64,000 nt of DNA, taken from assembly GCA_025526915.1 (NCBI GenBank), contig JAHLKH010000126.1, positions 17,968-81,967 on the forward strand. Reading direction: 5' to 3'. The translations under genes and the position numbers were made by a program. Numbering within the stretch: the stretch's first letter is position 1; each line of letters begins with the position of its first letter. Under the pieces are notes generated by a model, which was not told the DNA's origin, did no database searches, and was given only the letters and a program-made list of their open reading frames with translations. The stretch comes from Entophlyctis helioformis (taxonomy: Eukaryota > Chytridiomycota > Chytridiomycetes > Chytridiales > Chytriomycetaceae). Of this stretch, positions 20,449-28,802 are shown piece after piece.

Positions 20449-20550
20449 GTGTCTTGGGGACTGGGAATCTTCTTGGAATGAACTTTGGCATCACCTATAA
20501 CGCAATCACTGACATGACAATCACGTCTTCATTCCAACTGCTGGTCGCGG

Positions 20551-22197
20551 CTATCCATCGGCAGGCTGCCAAGCATCAAAATAGTCACTTGCGCAGCTTT
20601 GCAGTTTCTGGATCGTCACTTGCAGTTGCTTGATGGTGACAGCTTTCGCATTTTCTTGCTTTGCTTGAGCAAGCAGTGCCTGTGCCTGGTCGAGTGTGAG
20701 GCTGCCCAACAGCAAATTGACAACTTGGTTATTTTCATCAAAGTCAAGAGAGTCGAGCACAACTGAGTATCCGCAATCCAGCAAGTACTGCAGCATCTCG
20801 GCGCTGCCCGAAAAGGCTGCCATCTGAACGACATTGTTTGATGCACGAATGCCGTTCGAGTGCATGTACTTGACAACATCCAAGTGTCCCCAGCGCGCTG
20901 CGCTTTCCATCGCATCGGCCGTGCAGTCTTCGCCGCGTGTCTCGTGAAGCCACTTGACGACATGCAGATGGCCGTAGGCAGCCGCGTCGCTCATCGCATA
21001 CTCCGAACACCCTTTCGTTCGATTCTTGTGGAGCCACTTGACGACGTGCAAGTGACCTTTGCCTGCCGCGCCGTCCATGGCTTCGGTCGTGCATCCTTCG
21101 GTTCTGTTGGCATGCAGCCACTTGACAACATGCAGTTGCCCACCACGAGCCGCCCAGTCCATGGCAAACTCCGTGCATCCTTCCGTCCTATTGGCATGCA
21201 GCCATTTGACGACATGCAGGTGGCCGTTGCCAGCTGCCCGGTTCATCGCATCTGTCGTGCATCCCGTCACACCGAGATCAAACAGGTACTGCACAACATC
21301 GAGATGTCCATGGCTTGCCGCATGATCAACTGCACGGTGCCAGTACGTGCTTGTCGGATCTTGATTGGCCATCCATTCTTGGAGTGTGCTGTACTTGTCG
21401 TCGAGATGCTTGAGCAGATCGAGGCATCCACAGCAGATGGCTAGGCGAGCGAGTGCGATTGGGTACGTAAAGTCGAGCAGATCGAACCAGCCGTGCCGCA
21501 TGGGAATGAGAATCAAGCGGCTGCCGTTCCAGTGAGTGAAGAGGGGCGATCCGTCATAGTTGTTGTTGCGTGCGTCGTGTCCTGCACAATAGGGCTCGGT
21601 GTAACGAGGAAAGCGCTTGCAGAGACGGTCGTACATGGGGCGAGAGTGTGCGAGAAGCAGTCCGTTGTCGGCCGTCAGCTCAATGTTAGGCAGCAGAGCC
21701 AGATTGCCTTGCCAGTCCATCTTGAACGCATCGGTCCACAGCTCAAGCGTCGACCTGTAGCCGATGTGGCGCTTGTCGCTGAGCAGTCCGTTGACGAAGA
21801 GCGTGAGCGGGCCAGCTGCCTTGAGGATCAAGGCGTGGATCTCGGCGGGCTTGCCGTCCCAGTGGCTGCGTCCAAACGCAAGGTCGTCGGTGGCTGGCGG
21901 CACGACATAGCGAGGCACAACTGGCTGTGGTGTCGCTGCTGCTGCTGTTGCTGTCTTGAGTCGCTTGGCTGGCGGCTGCTCTTGCGGCTGTCCTGGCTGT
22001 CCTGACTCGACGGCTTGGCTGCCACTCGCTCCAACGACCTGCTCGACCACAGCCCGAACAATGTCGGTGCGGCCAAGGGCAACCAGCTGCTCGACTGTGC
22101 TCTGCAGCTGGCTCTGCAGACGGCGCACATGCTCGTCGCTGGCCGCTGCTGCTACTGCTACGTCTGCGTTGCCTGTCGTCTGTCGCTCCGTCTGCAT
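20551..22197 (-). CDS. F-box-like/ankyrin-like repeat protein, family member 2
   Basis: Single exon of about 548 residues; the ATG at 22197 (MQTERQTTGNADV) is preferred because the frame upstream has no family similarity. The N-terminal helix VEQLVALGRTDIVRAVVEQV resembles a segment in family member 4. The F-box-like block RSHWDGKPAEIHALILKAAG is followed by LWTDAFKMDWQGNLALLP, then LIPMRHGWFDLLDF. Six or seven 28-residue repeats follow, such as [20 protein letters not shown] and AMDWAARG; adjacent repeats are almost identical at the DNA level. A non-repeat C-terminal helical cap contains LDQAQALLAQAKQENAKAV. It is the closest visible relative of the frame-broken copy at 41405-42847. It lies 50 bp from the LINE array and has the same orientation as its neighbour at 22504. 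Confidence 0.85.
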   Translation of the reverse strand: MQTERQTTGNADVAVAAAASDEHVRRLQSQLQSTVEQLVALGRTDIVRAVVEQVVGASGSQAVESGQPGQPQEQPPAKRLKTATAAAATPQPVVPRYVVPPATDDLAFGRSHWDGKPAEIHALILKAAGPLTLFVNGLLSDKRHIGYRSTLELWTDAFKMDWQGNLALLPNIELTADNGLLLAHSRPMYDRLCKRFPRYTEPYCAGHDARNNNYDGSPLFTHWNGSRLILIPMRHGWFDLLDFTYPIALARLAICCGCLDLLKHLDDKYSTLQEWMANQDPTSTYWHRAVDHAASHGHLDVVQYLFDLGVTGCTTDAMNRAAGNGHLHVVKWLHANRTEGCTEFAMDWAARGGQLHVVKWLHANRTEGCTTEAMDGAAGKGHLHVVKWLHKNRTKGCSEYAMSDAAAYGHLHVVKWLHETRGEDCTADAMESAARWGHLDVVKYMHSNGIRASNNVVQMAAFSGSAEMLQYLLDCGYSVVLDSLDFDENNQVVNLLLGSLTLDQAQALLAQAKQENAKAVTIKQLQVTIQKLQSCASDYFDAWQPADG

Positions 22198-22503
22198 CGA
22201 CAGCCGCTTGCTCGCTTTGTTGTTGTCCGGGCAAGATCCACTCGACGCGATCGTCCAACAAGTGCCATTGCAACGAACGAGAGTGTGGGACAACCACCGA
22301 CACGGCATGCCATGTTGCACAGTGTGGTTGGCGTGGTGAGGTTGGTGTGGGGGCTGGTGGGGCGTGCCATACGATCACTTGGAACAGCACAGCCTGATCC
22401 ACATACAAGGGCGGCTGGCTCGTTGGCAGTCAAGCTCACACCAATAACCCTTTGCATCACGTTCAAGCAGGATACTGGACCACAAGGTGCCCACTGCATC
22501 CTT

Positions 22504-24777
22504 TCATTGCCCTGACCACCAATGCACTCTGCCGAGATCGGGGATCTTTGCGGCTGACTCGTCAAGGGGCGGCGCAGACAGGTCGGCGATGGATGCATAG
22601 GCGTCCGTCATTGCCTCCACACACCTCATCTGGATCTTGGCCCGCTGAGTGACAGGCAGACACATCAATGTGTGGTGAAACGAGTAGTTCAAGCGCGCAA
22701 GGTCGCGCACCGTGAACTGGTCGAGGCAGTTCTTGAGAAGGAACCGCATGGACTTGCCACGTCTCGCCTTGAATGCATTGTCGATTGCCTCGTGCGAGCA
22801 ACCCTCTTTGCGATGCACAAGCAGCCACTCGGCGACCGCCAAACAACGAGTGTCATACAGACGACCCAGCGCATAATCCATCGCGTCGGTTGTGCATCCA
22901 TACCCGTGCTCGTGCAACCACTTGACTCGAGGCAGATCGCCAAGACGCGCAGCACGGTCCATCGCCAGTGTCGTGCATCCCTCGCTCCGATTGTTGTGGA
23001 GCCACTCCAGCATCTCCAGCCCGTCTTTGCTGTCTTGCGGAAGAAATGGGTCCAGTGCAAGCCGATCCCACTTTTTGTAGCCAAGCTTGTCCCATCCCCT
23101 GCTTGTGCATCCCTCTTGCCGATTGGCATGGAGCCACTTGGCCATGTCGTAATGCCCATACTGCAAAGCCCAGTCCATCGCCCATGGCGTGCACCCATAT
23201 CCATGCTCGTGCAGCCACTGTACCACTGCCATTCGTCCACAACCAGCAGCGCGATCCATTGCTTCATCAGTACCGCGGCGTCTCCTGTCGTGCAGCCAGA
23301 TGACAACGTCCAGGAATCCGCCCTCTGCCGCCCATGCCATCGCCCACTTGGTGCAGTCCGCCCGGATATTGTCCCATAGCCACTCCAGCATGTCCAGCCG
23401 CCCGCCCATGGCCGCCCAGTTCATCGCATCGTCCGAATATGCATCACTGCCCGCCTCGTGCAGCAGCTTGAGAATATCGAAATGGCCGCAGTACACCGCA
23501 TAGTCCATCACAAACACATTGCGATCATGGTCGCTGTACTGATCGTCAATATAGCCGTGAATGAGCTGCAGACGCTGCACATCGACCGACTTGCGCTCGA
23601 AGATGAGATGCCTGAGGAGATCCGTGTAGCCGTACTCGATGGCTGCGCGTGCCATGTTGATGGAGAGGTCAAAGTCCAGCAGATCGAGCCAGCAGTGTCG
23701 CATTGGGATGTGGATCAAGTAATGATTTTCTATCGTATGCTTGAAAGGCGTCTCCTCTTGCTGCTCGTCTTGCTCCTGCTCGTTGTTTTCGACTGACATT
23801 GTATCATCCTCGGGATTGATCTGGGGTTCCTCGACGCCCTGCTGCTGCTGCTGCTGTTGATCGCCGAGACCGACGACTGCCACGTTGAGTGCGGGCTGGT
23901 TTCCATCGCCAGCGGCTGCATCGCCGTTGACATCTGCCTCGTCGCCGTACACGTTCGCCAGGCGGTCTCGATCCTTGTTTGAAGAGGACTGATAGCGATC
24001 AGATGCCACTGAGCAGAGCCGCTGGTACATGGACCGAGTCTGCACGTAGTCCATGCAGTTTTCGCGGAAGAAGAGAGGATGTTGTTGATGTGGGCGAGGA
24101 GTGCGGCAACGAGGTATGCAGTCTTCGGAGTATTCAGGCAGCCGCGCCAGATCGCCCTGCCACTCGAGCTTGAATGCGTCGCACCACACAAGAGTGTGAA
24201 AGAATCCATTGGCGGATTTCCTCTCGGCAAGTGTTGGATAGTCGCCGCACAGGAACTGAGTGAGCGGGCCAGCGAATCGCAAGATGTGCAGCTGCAGCTC
24301 CCTGGGCAGCCTGTCCCAGCGACTGGACAGCGGCTGGCTGACTTGCTCAGCAGCCAACGTCGGTGTGTCGACTGTTTGTCGGGATGGCTTCTGTGGCTCG
24401 TCAAAGTCACTGGCGAACGGGCCGCGCATCTCGACAACCTCCTCGACGTATGACATGGTGCCGAGCAATGAGATGCCGCTGTCGCCGAGGATGAGCAAGG
24501 GTCCTTCGACACCAAACAGCGCAAACGACTCTCTGCCAGGGAGCGGATTCAGCGTCTCATAGTACCACGCCAGTGCGTTTATCATCTGGCATGCTCGCTC
24601 CGGCTTGTGCTGCTGCAACACGGCTGCAACCAGCCTGGCAGTCCATGACGGTGCCGCTGTCAGCAGTTTCGCGACTGCCGCTGCCTGACGCTCGCTTGCT
24701 TGATGCTCGCCCGCTTGGCGCTCGCCTTCTTGCATTTCGTGGCAAACTGAACGCGTTGCGTGCTGTTTTGAATCCAT
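22504..24777 (-). CDS. F-box-like/ankyrin-like repeat protein, family member 3
   Basis: Single exon of about 757 residues from the ATG at 24777 (MDSKQHATRSVCHEM). The frame is open to 25179 upstream, but that extension looks like chance. A Gln/Ala-rich helical N-terminus is followed by the clearest F-box-like block of the family, SSRWDRLPRELQLHILRFAG. Then come VWCDAFKLEWQGDLARLPE, an acidic Gln-rich insertion (QQQQQQQGVEEP, DEQQEETPF) and IHIPMRHCWLDLLDF. About ten degenerate ankyrin-like repeats follow, including AMNWAAMGGRLDMLEWLW, WLHNNRSEGCTTLAMDRAAR and WLHEHGYGCTTDAMDYAL. Repeats here are more diverged than in member 2. The C-terminus is an unrelated helical cap. Binding function is inferred from the repeats. 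Confidence 0.85.
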   Translation of the reverse strand: MDSKQHATRSVCHEMQEGERQAGEHQASERQAAAVAKLLTAAPSWTARLVAAVLQQHKPERACQMINALAWYYETLNPLPGRESFALFGVEGPLLILGDSGISLLGTMSYVEEVVEMRGPFASDFDEPQKPSRQTVDTPTLAAEQVSQPLSSRWDRLPRELQLHILRFAGPLTQFLCGDYPTLAERKSANGFFHTLVWCDAFKLEWQGDLARLPEYSEDCIPRCRTPRPHQQHPLFFRENCMDYVQTRSMYQRLCSVASDRYQSSSNKDRDRLANVYGDEADVNGDAAAGDGNQPALNVAVVGLGDQQQQQQQGVEEPQINPEDDTMSVENNEQEQDEQQEETPFKHTIENHYLIHIPMRHCWLDLLDFDLSINMARAAIEYGYTDLLRHLIFERKSVDVQRLQLIHGYIDDQYSDHDRNVFVMDYAVYCGHFDILKLLHEAGSDAYSDDAMNWAAMGGRLDMLEWLWDNIRADCTKWAMAWAAEGGFLDVVIWLHDRRRRGTDEAMDRAAGCGRMAVVQWLHEHGYGCTPWAMDWALQYGHYDMAKWLHANRQEGCTSRGWDKLGYKKWDRLALDPFLPQDSKDGLEMLEWLHNNRSEGCTTLAMDRAARLGDLPRVKWLHEHGYGCTTDAMDYALGRLYDTRCLAVAEWLLVHRKEGCSHEAIDNAFKARRGKSMRFLLKNCLDQFTVRDLARLNYSFHHTLMCLPVTQRAKIQMRCVEAMTDAYASIADLSAPPLDESAAKIPDLGRVHWWSGQ

Positions 24778-25238
24778 GCCAGATTGTTTCCGTGGGCTAC
24801 TCGAGACAGACGGTTCGGTGGCTATCGGCGTTTGATCGGGCAGGCTGCCCAATGTCAGCCAGCATGCGATGGGAGGAGGCGGCTGCCCTGCCCTCTGGTT
24901 CGTCAAAGAGGACAGCACAGTCCCACATGGCACTGAAGCCATGAACGCCAATGCAGGCAGTGCATATCCTGCCAGCAGGAGAAGCAGACGCAATGACTGT
25001 CCAGCAATGACGGCTCGCAGGCTGTCCAAGACAGTTGCTGTTCGGACGCATTGGCGTGGGCGTCCGTCGCGAGCTGAGCGGTTCGTCAAGTACACGAGCG
25101 ACGGCAACCACGTGCATGTAGCCAGAGAGCGACCAACTGCTGCATCTATAAGTGCGCGTGCGATTGTCAATGAATGCACTTGTACATCGCTCTTTTATTG
25201 CTGTGGGCATTCGTTCACTTGGACAACGTTGCTGCGAT
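24778..25238. other. 5' flank of family member 3 and 3' flank of coiled-coil gene
   Basis: No independent gene is supported. The reading frame of family member 3 stays open through much of this segment and includes a hydrophobic stretch (about 24955-25010), but no paralogue shares it. A tctataag TATA-like sequence occurs at about 25145 on the plus strand. Confidence 0.35.
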
Positions 25239-27177
25239 CTACAACCGTTCGGCGCATGTGGGGTTGCTGCCGTTGGTGTTGCGGCTGAGCGGCCCGTTCT
25301 GACTCGGGTTCTGGCACAGGCGACTGCTTTGCATCGGCATCACACACTGGTGGCGCATCCTGCGGATCGTCTGTAGATGAACCCAAAGTGTCTTGACGGG
25401 CACTGTCTCTGCATCCTGCAGTACAGGCGGTGGTGGTTGATCCAATGCGATTGGCTGCTGGTCATCCGTCGCCAGTTGCTCTTGCACGGGAATCTGCTCC
25501 TCATTCGGTGCCTCTGGTGGGACGATCCGATCCAGCTGGCAAACGCACGACAGATTGTTGGTTTGCACAGAAGCAGCACAAACAACCGGCACTTGTGGCG
25601 CTGTTTGGGTGACGCCGCCAAGCCGCAGCTCTTCCATCTCAAACTGCAAGTTGGCGAACATGGCGCGGATCTGTTCAAGCTCTGCAGACCGTTCGCCCAG
25701 CTCGACTCGCAACTTGGTTGACTGGTCTCGGTCGTTGCCCCTGAGAAGCTGGAGCGTCTGCATTTCGCGTCGGAGACTCTTGTTTTCGTTGTCGGCCTGC
25801 TCGATGCGCAGCCGCAACGCCTGGATGTACTCATTGAGTCCGGCCACCTGGGCCGCCAAGGAGACCGACGCGCCAGCCTTGTCGGTGTTGCTGTCGCTGT
25901 ATCCGTCGATGCCGTTCAAAAGAAAGTTGGGCCCGTCCTGCTGCTCCAGCATGCGTGCCTCGTCAAGTTGGCGCTCGAGCAGGATGACGCGCTGCTCCAG
26001 CTCTGCACATCTGCTATTGGATACTTCGAGAGCATCGACAAGCAGCTTGGAGCGCTCCTCGGACGACTGCTTGTGGGCCATCTGCCGGAGACTGCTCATT
26101 TGGCCCTTCATGTGCCGCTCGCGCTTCAGCGACCGGATCCGCAGCTGCACCAGGTTCTCCGATAAGTCGGTGTTTTGGCTCTCGAGCGCCTGCCGCTGGT
26201 CCTCGACTTCAGAGAGCAGGGTCTTGCTGCCCATGTCGACATGGCCCGACTGCGACTCGGGCTCGAGAACAGCAAGACGAGCCTGCACGGCACCGAGCCG
26301 CTCGCGCATGACTTCGAGCTCGAGCTCCAGCTGGTCGGCGCGGTGCTGCTGGTCCTCGGCCTCGTCGCGATACGCGCGCGACTCTTCCAGCAGCTCTTGC
26401 AGCTCTGTGCAGCGCAGCGACAGGTGGTCAATCTGCTCCGCCTGGCTCTCGCATCGGGACTCCATGTCCTGCCAGCTGGCGCCGATGACTTCCAGCTGCG
26501 CCTCGGCACGCTCGGCACGCTCAAGGACCTTGTGGACGAGGCTGCTGCCGTCGTCGTGCTCGGCCTGGATGGCCTGGGCCGCAGCGAGCGCATTCGAGCG
26601 GTCCTTGAGAGCACGGCGCCGGTCTGCTTCGGCCTCTTGCACCTTGGCTTCCAGGTCCTGGACCGTGAGCTGCAGCTGGTCGTTGGCCCGGTCGAGCCGC
26701 TGGATGGAGGCTCTCGCCTGGCGCTCCGACTCGGACAGCCGCTTGTGGTCCAGCAGCAGCGCCTCGTGCCTGGATTGCAGATCGATGTGGGCGACTTCGA
26801 GGTCCTTGAGGCGGTCGGCCGACGAAGACGACGACGCAGTCTGCGCCAGCACCCGCTCGTACTCTTGCTTGAGCAGCTCGTTGCTTTCGAGCAGCGACTG
26901 GCCAATCTCGGCAGCCAGCGCAATGTCTGCGGCGGCAGCGGCATCGGCAGCGTTGTTGTTGGCATGCGTCGGGGCTGGTCAGCCATGCACAGCGCAGTTG
27001 GGCAGGCAAAGACAGCCAGGCAGACAGACACGCCCTCGCACCTCGGTCACGGTCGTCGAGCGCCTGGTGTGCGTCTCGCAGCTGCCGCCGCAGCTCGGCC
27101 ACCAGCGAGTTGGCTGAGCGCAGCGGTGTCTGTTGCAGCAGCGCAGACGCGGCGGGTTTGGACGGCGTTGACAGCAT
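25239..27177 (-). CDS. long coiled-coil protein with HAP1_N/BICD-like N-terminus
   Basis: Two exons, 27042-27177 and 25239-26926, joined in phase 1, give about 607 residues. The start is the ATG at 27177 (MLSTPSKPAASALLQQTPLR). The splice joins DRDR to DIALAAEIGQSLLESNELLK, which matches the D-LA--IG--LL--N pattern of HAP1/TRAK/BICD-type motor adaptors. From there to about residue 440 the sequence is almost continuous heptad coiled coil (LEAKVQEAEADRRRALKDR, LEEQVIL-type repeats, LRLRIEQADNENKSLRREM). The C-terminal 100 residues are Pro/Gln-rich and probably disordered. Such proteins link dynein or kinesin to cargo or organise the spindle pole. This role is inferred from the N-terminal motif and coiled coil; the cargo is unknown. 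A small intron-like open frame of 520 codons on the plus strand is antisense shadow. Confidence 0.75.
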
Positions 27178-27291
27178 CTGTCTGCTCGCGTCCGTGTTTG
27201 ATGGTGCAAGGTGGCCAGAGATGCAAGTGGGTATATTATAGAAAACTATGCAAGAAGGTGGCAAGGTGGGCAAGGTGGGGTGTGGGCGGGA

Positions 27292-27909
27292 TCAGTCGAT
27301 CAAGGTGGATATGGACAGACGCCGTGCTTGGGCTGCTGACGCAGGGTACGCTGCGCAGAGGGCGAGCGTCAGCAGGCTGTCGATGGGCTCGGACGGCGCG
27401 CTGCCTGCGTATGGATCGTTGCTCCACACCAGATGCGTTGGCTGGATGGCCGATGCAGAGACTAGCGACGGCGGCAGCGACATGGGCGACATGGGCGACA
27501 TGGACGATGCCTCGGACGATGCCTCGGACGACGACGACGACGGCGACGACGGCGAGCAGACCAACAGATCGGGCATCTCGTGGATCTTGGCATGGCGCTG
27601 CAAGGCATCGGCACGGGCAAAGCTCTTTTGGCACCTCGCACAGCTGAACGGCTTGGTGCCCGTGTGTGTGAGGATGTGGCGTGCCAGGTGCTCGGATCGC
27701 TGGAAGGAGGATGGGCAGAGCGTGCAGATGTGCTTGCGCGGCTTCTTGACGACGGCTTTGCGCACGGCAGACTTTGCGGCTGCAACCGAGGCGAGAGTTG
27801 CAGATGCAGATGCAGATGCAGCGGCAGCGGCAGCGGACGATGCAGATGTGGGGAGGGTGGCGAGGACGGCAGCAGCGAGCGTTGTGGAGGCAGACGAAGA
27901 GCAGCGCAT
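27292..27909 (-). CDS. two-finger C2H2 zinc-finger transcription factor (CreA/Mig/Msn-like type)
   Basis: The frame from the ATG at 27909 gives about 205 residues. An Ala/Ser-rich N-terminus is followed by a basic segment (AVRKAVVKKPRKH) and two adjacent C2H2 fingers. Finger 1 reads CTLCPSSFQRSEHLARHILTH, linked by TGTKPFS to finger 2, CARCQKSFARADALQRHAKIH. The TGxKPF linker and the RSEHLxRH/RADALxRH helices are those of fungal GC-box or STRE-binding regulators. The C-terminal half is Ser/Pro-rich with repeated SPMSPMS and a hydrophobic patch near the end. The frame remains open upstream to 28095, but the first codon there is GTG, so 27909 is the only ATG start. The gene lies head-to-head with RT debris and the ABCG gene. 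The target genes are unknown. Confidence 0.8.
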   Translation of the reverse strand: MRCSSSASTTLAAAVLATLPTSASSAAAAAASASASATLASVAAAKSAVRKAVVKKPRKHICTLCPSSFQRSEHLARHILTHTGTKPFSCARCQKSFARADALQRHAKIHEMPDLLVCSPSSPSSSSSEASSEASSMSPMSPMSLPPSLVSASAIQPTHLVWSNDPYAGSAPSEPIDSLLTLALCAAYPASAAQARRLSISTLID

Positions 27910-28244
27910 GCTGGGCGGGGCAGGGTGTGGATCGGTGGTCTGGCTGCTGGTCGTGAGCGAGCCGACGCTGCTCTTATAGGGCGAGCCAGACGCCAGCCGG
28001 GATGGTTCCGACAGCCGCCCCCGCGAGCCTGCGTCAGCGGAACGCCCACGGAAGGTTTCCGAAGACTCATCGAGTGTGGGGTCGCTGCGGAGCACAGCGA
28101 GTGTGGGGCAGCGTCGGGCGTCGGAACGTCATGCTTTCGGAGAGTTGATGTGGCGGTTCCGAGGCGTGGCGTTGCGGTTCCGATGATCGCCCGCGTGCCG
28201 ATCTCGCTGCTTGCCGAGACGCTGCCCAAAGTTGTGCGTGTGCA
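27910..28244. other. 5' flank of the C2H2 gene
   Basis: No gene is supported. The C2H2 frame stays open to about 28095 without an ATG. Reverse-transcriptase-like sequence begins at about 28245 on the opposite strand. Confidence 0.35.
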
Positions 28245-28690
28245 AAACCACCTCGGAGGACGCGGCCATCCCAAAGGCATGGCAGTCGGCGTCCGTCGTC
28301 TCGCTGCCAAAGAAGGGCGACCTGAGCGACCCGTCCCAACCACCGTGGTATCTCGCTGGCCCATGTCGGCATGAAAGTGCTATGTAGGGCAGTGCACATG
28401 CGACTCAGCGCATTCGTTGAAGGTAACAACTCCATGCCGCACGAGCAAGCTGGCTTCTGTCGCGGTGAGGAGGCGGTTGCGCAGGTCTGCGCTCTCGTCG
28501 ACATCATCCAACGGCGGCGTGCACACAAGCTGTCCACGCATGCAGACTTGATTGACATCAAGAAGGCCGATTGGCACGCCGCTGTGGAAGCTGTGGCCAA
28601 CGGTCATGGCATCCATCGATTGGCGTGCTGCCAGAGTCAATGTGGACAGGGCCATAGACAGGCTGCTCCGGCAGACACTGCATGCAAGTC
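28245..28690 (+). pseudogene. degraded non-LTR reverse transcriptase fragment
   Basis: Translated in two frames, this segment shows the fingers region of a LINE reverse transcriptase. The frame at about 28255 gives AIPKAWQSASVVSLPKKGD and then LSDPS. After a frame shift at about 28340 comes PNHRGISLAHVGMKVL, followed by RAVHMRLSAFVEGNNSMPHE, QAGFCRGEEAVAQVCALVDI and LIDIKKAD, where motif A should be. The frame then breaks again, and similarity fades after about 28690. The order matches the canonical pattern (KKGD, N-RGISL, QAGFR, FIDxxKAYD). There is no A-tail. It is an old relic lying just upstream of the ABCG gene and may belong to a family like the one at 18027, which lacks exactly this part. 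Confidence 0.75.
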
Positions 28691-28802
28691 GTGGTGGCAT
28701 GGGCGGAGATCGTGTTGTTCATTGCCATGGCAAGGCCTGCCTGCTTTAAATAGCAGAAGTTTTCCTTTGTGGTTGCCAACAACAACAACAGCAACTATCG
28801 CC

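Larger units (their letters stand above)
17407..20499 (+). mobile_element. mosaic array of truncated non-LTR (LINE) retrotransposon copies
   Basis: The region is built from several overlapping pieces of one element. A 3' tail of about 115 bp, starting gggggatgacataactgagg and ending catcacct followed by A(6-8), occurs at about 17533-17650, 19903-20019 and 20333-20448, with a shorter piece at 20449-20496. The segment 17720-18025 duplicates the end of the ORF at about 19290-19605. A reverse-transcriptase-bearing copy fills about 18027-20019. Every copy is 5'-truncated or rearranged, and no endonuclease domain is present. The A-tails at the 3' ends are consistent with target-primed reverse transcription. 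The exact left boundary is uncertain, since sequence from about 17407 is already similar to the 3' part of the element. Confidence 0.85.

Noticed and set aside
25555..27117. 520-codon and overlapping 490-codon plus-strand frames
   Set aside because: They are antisense to the coiled-coil gene; Ser/Arg-rich composition is the mirror of Glu/Leu/Arg codons.
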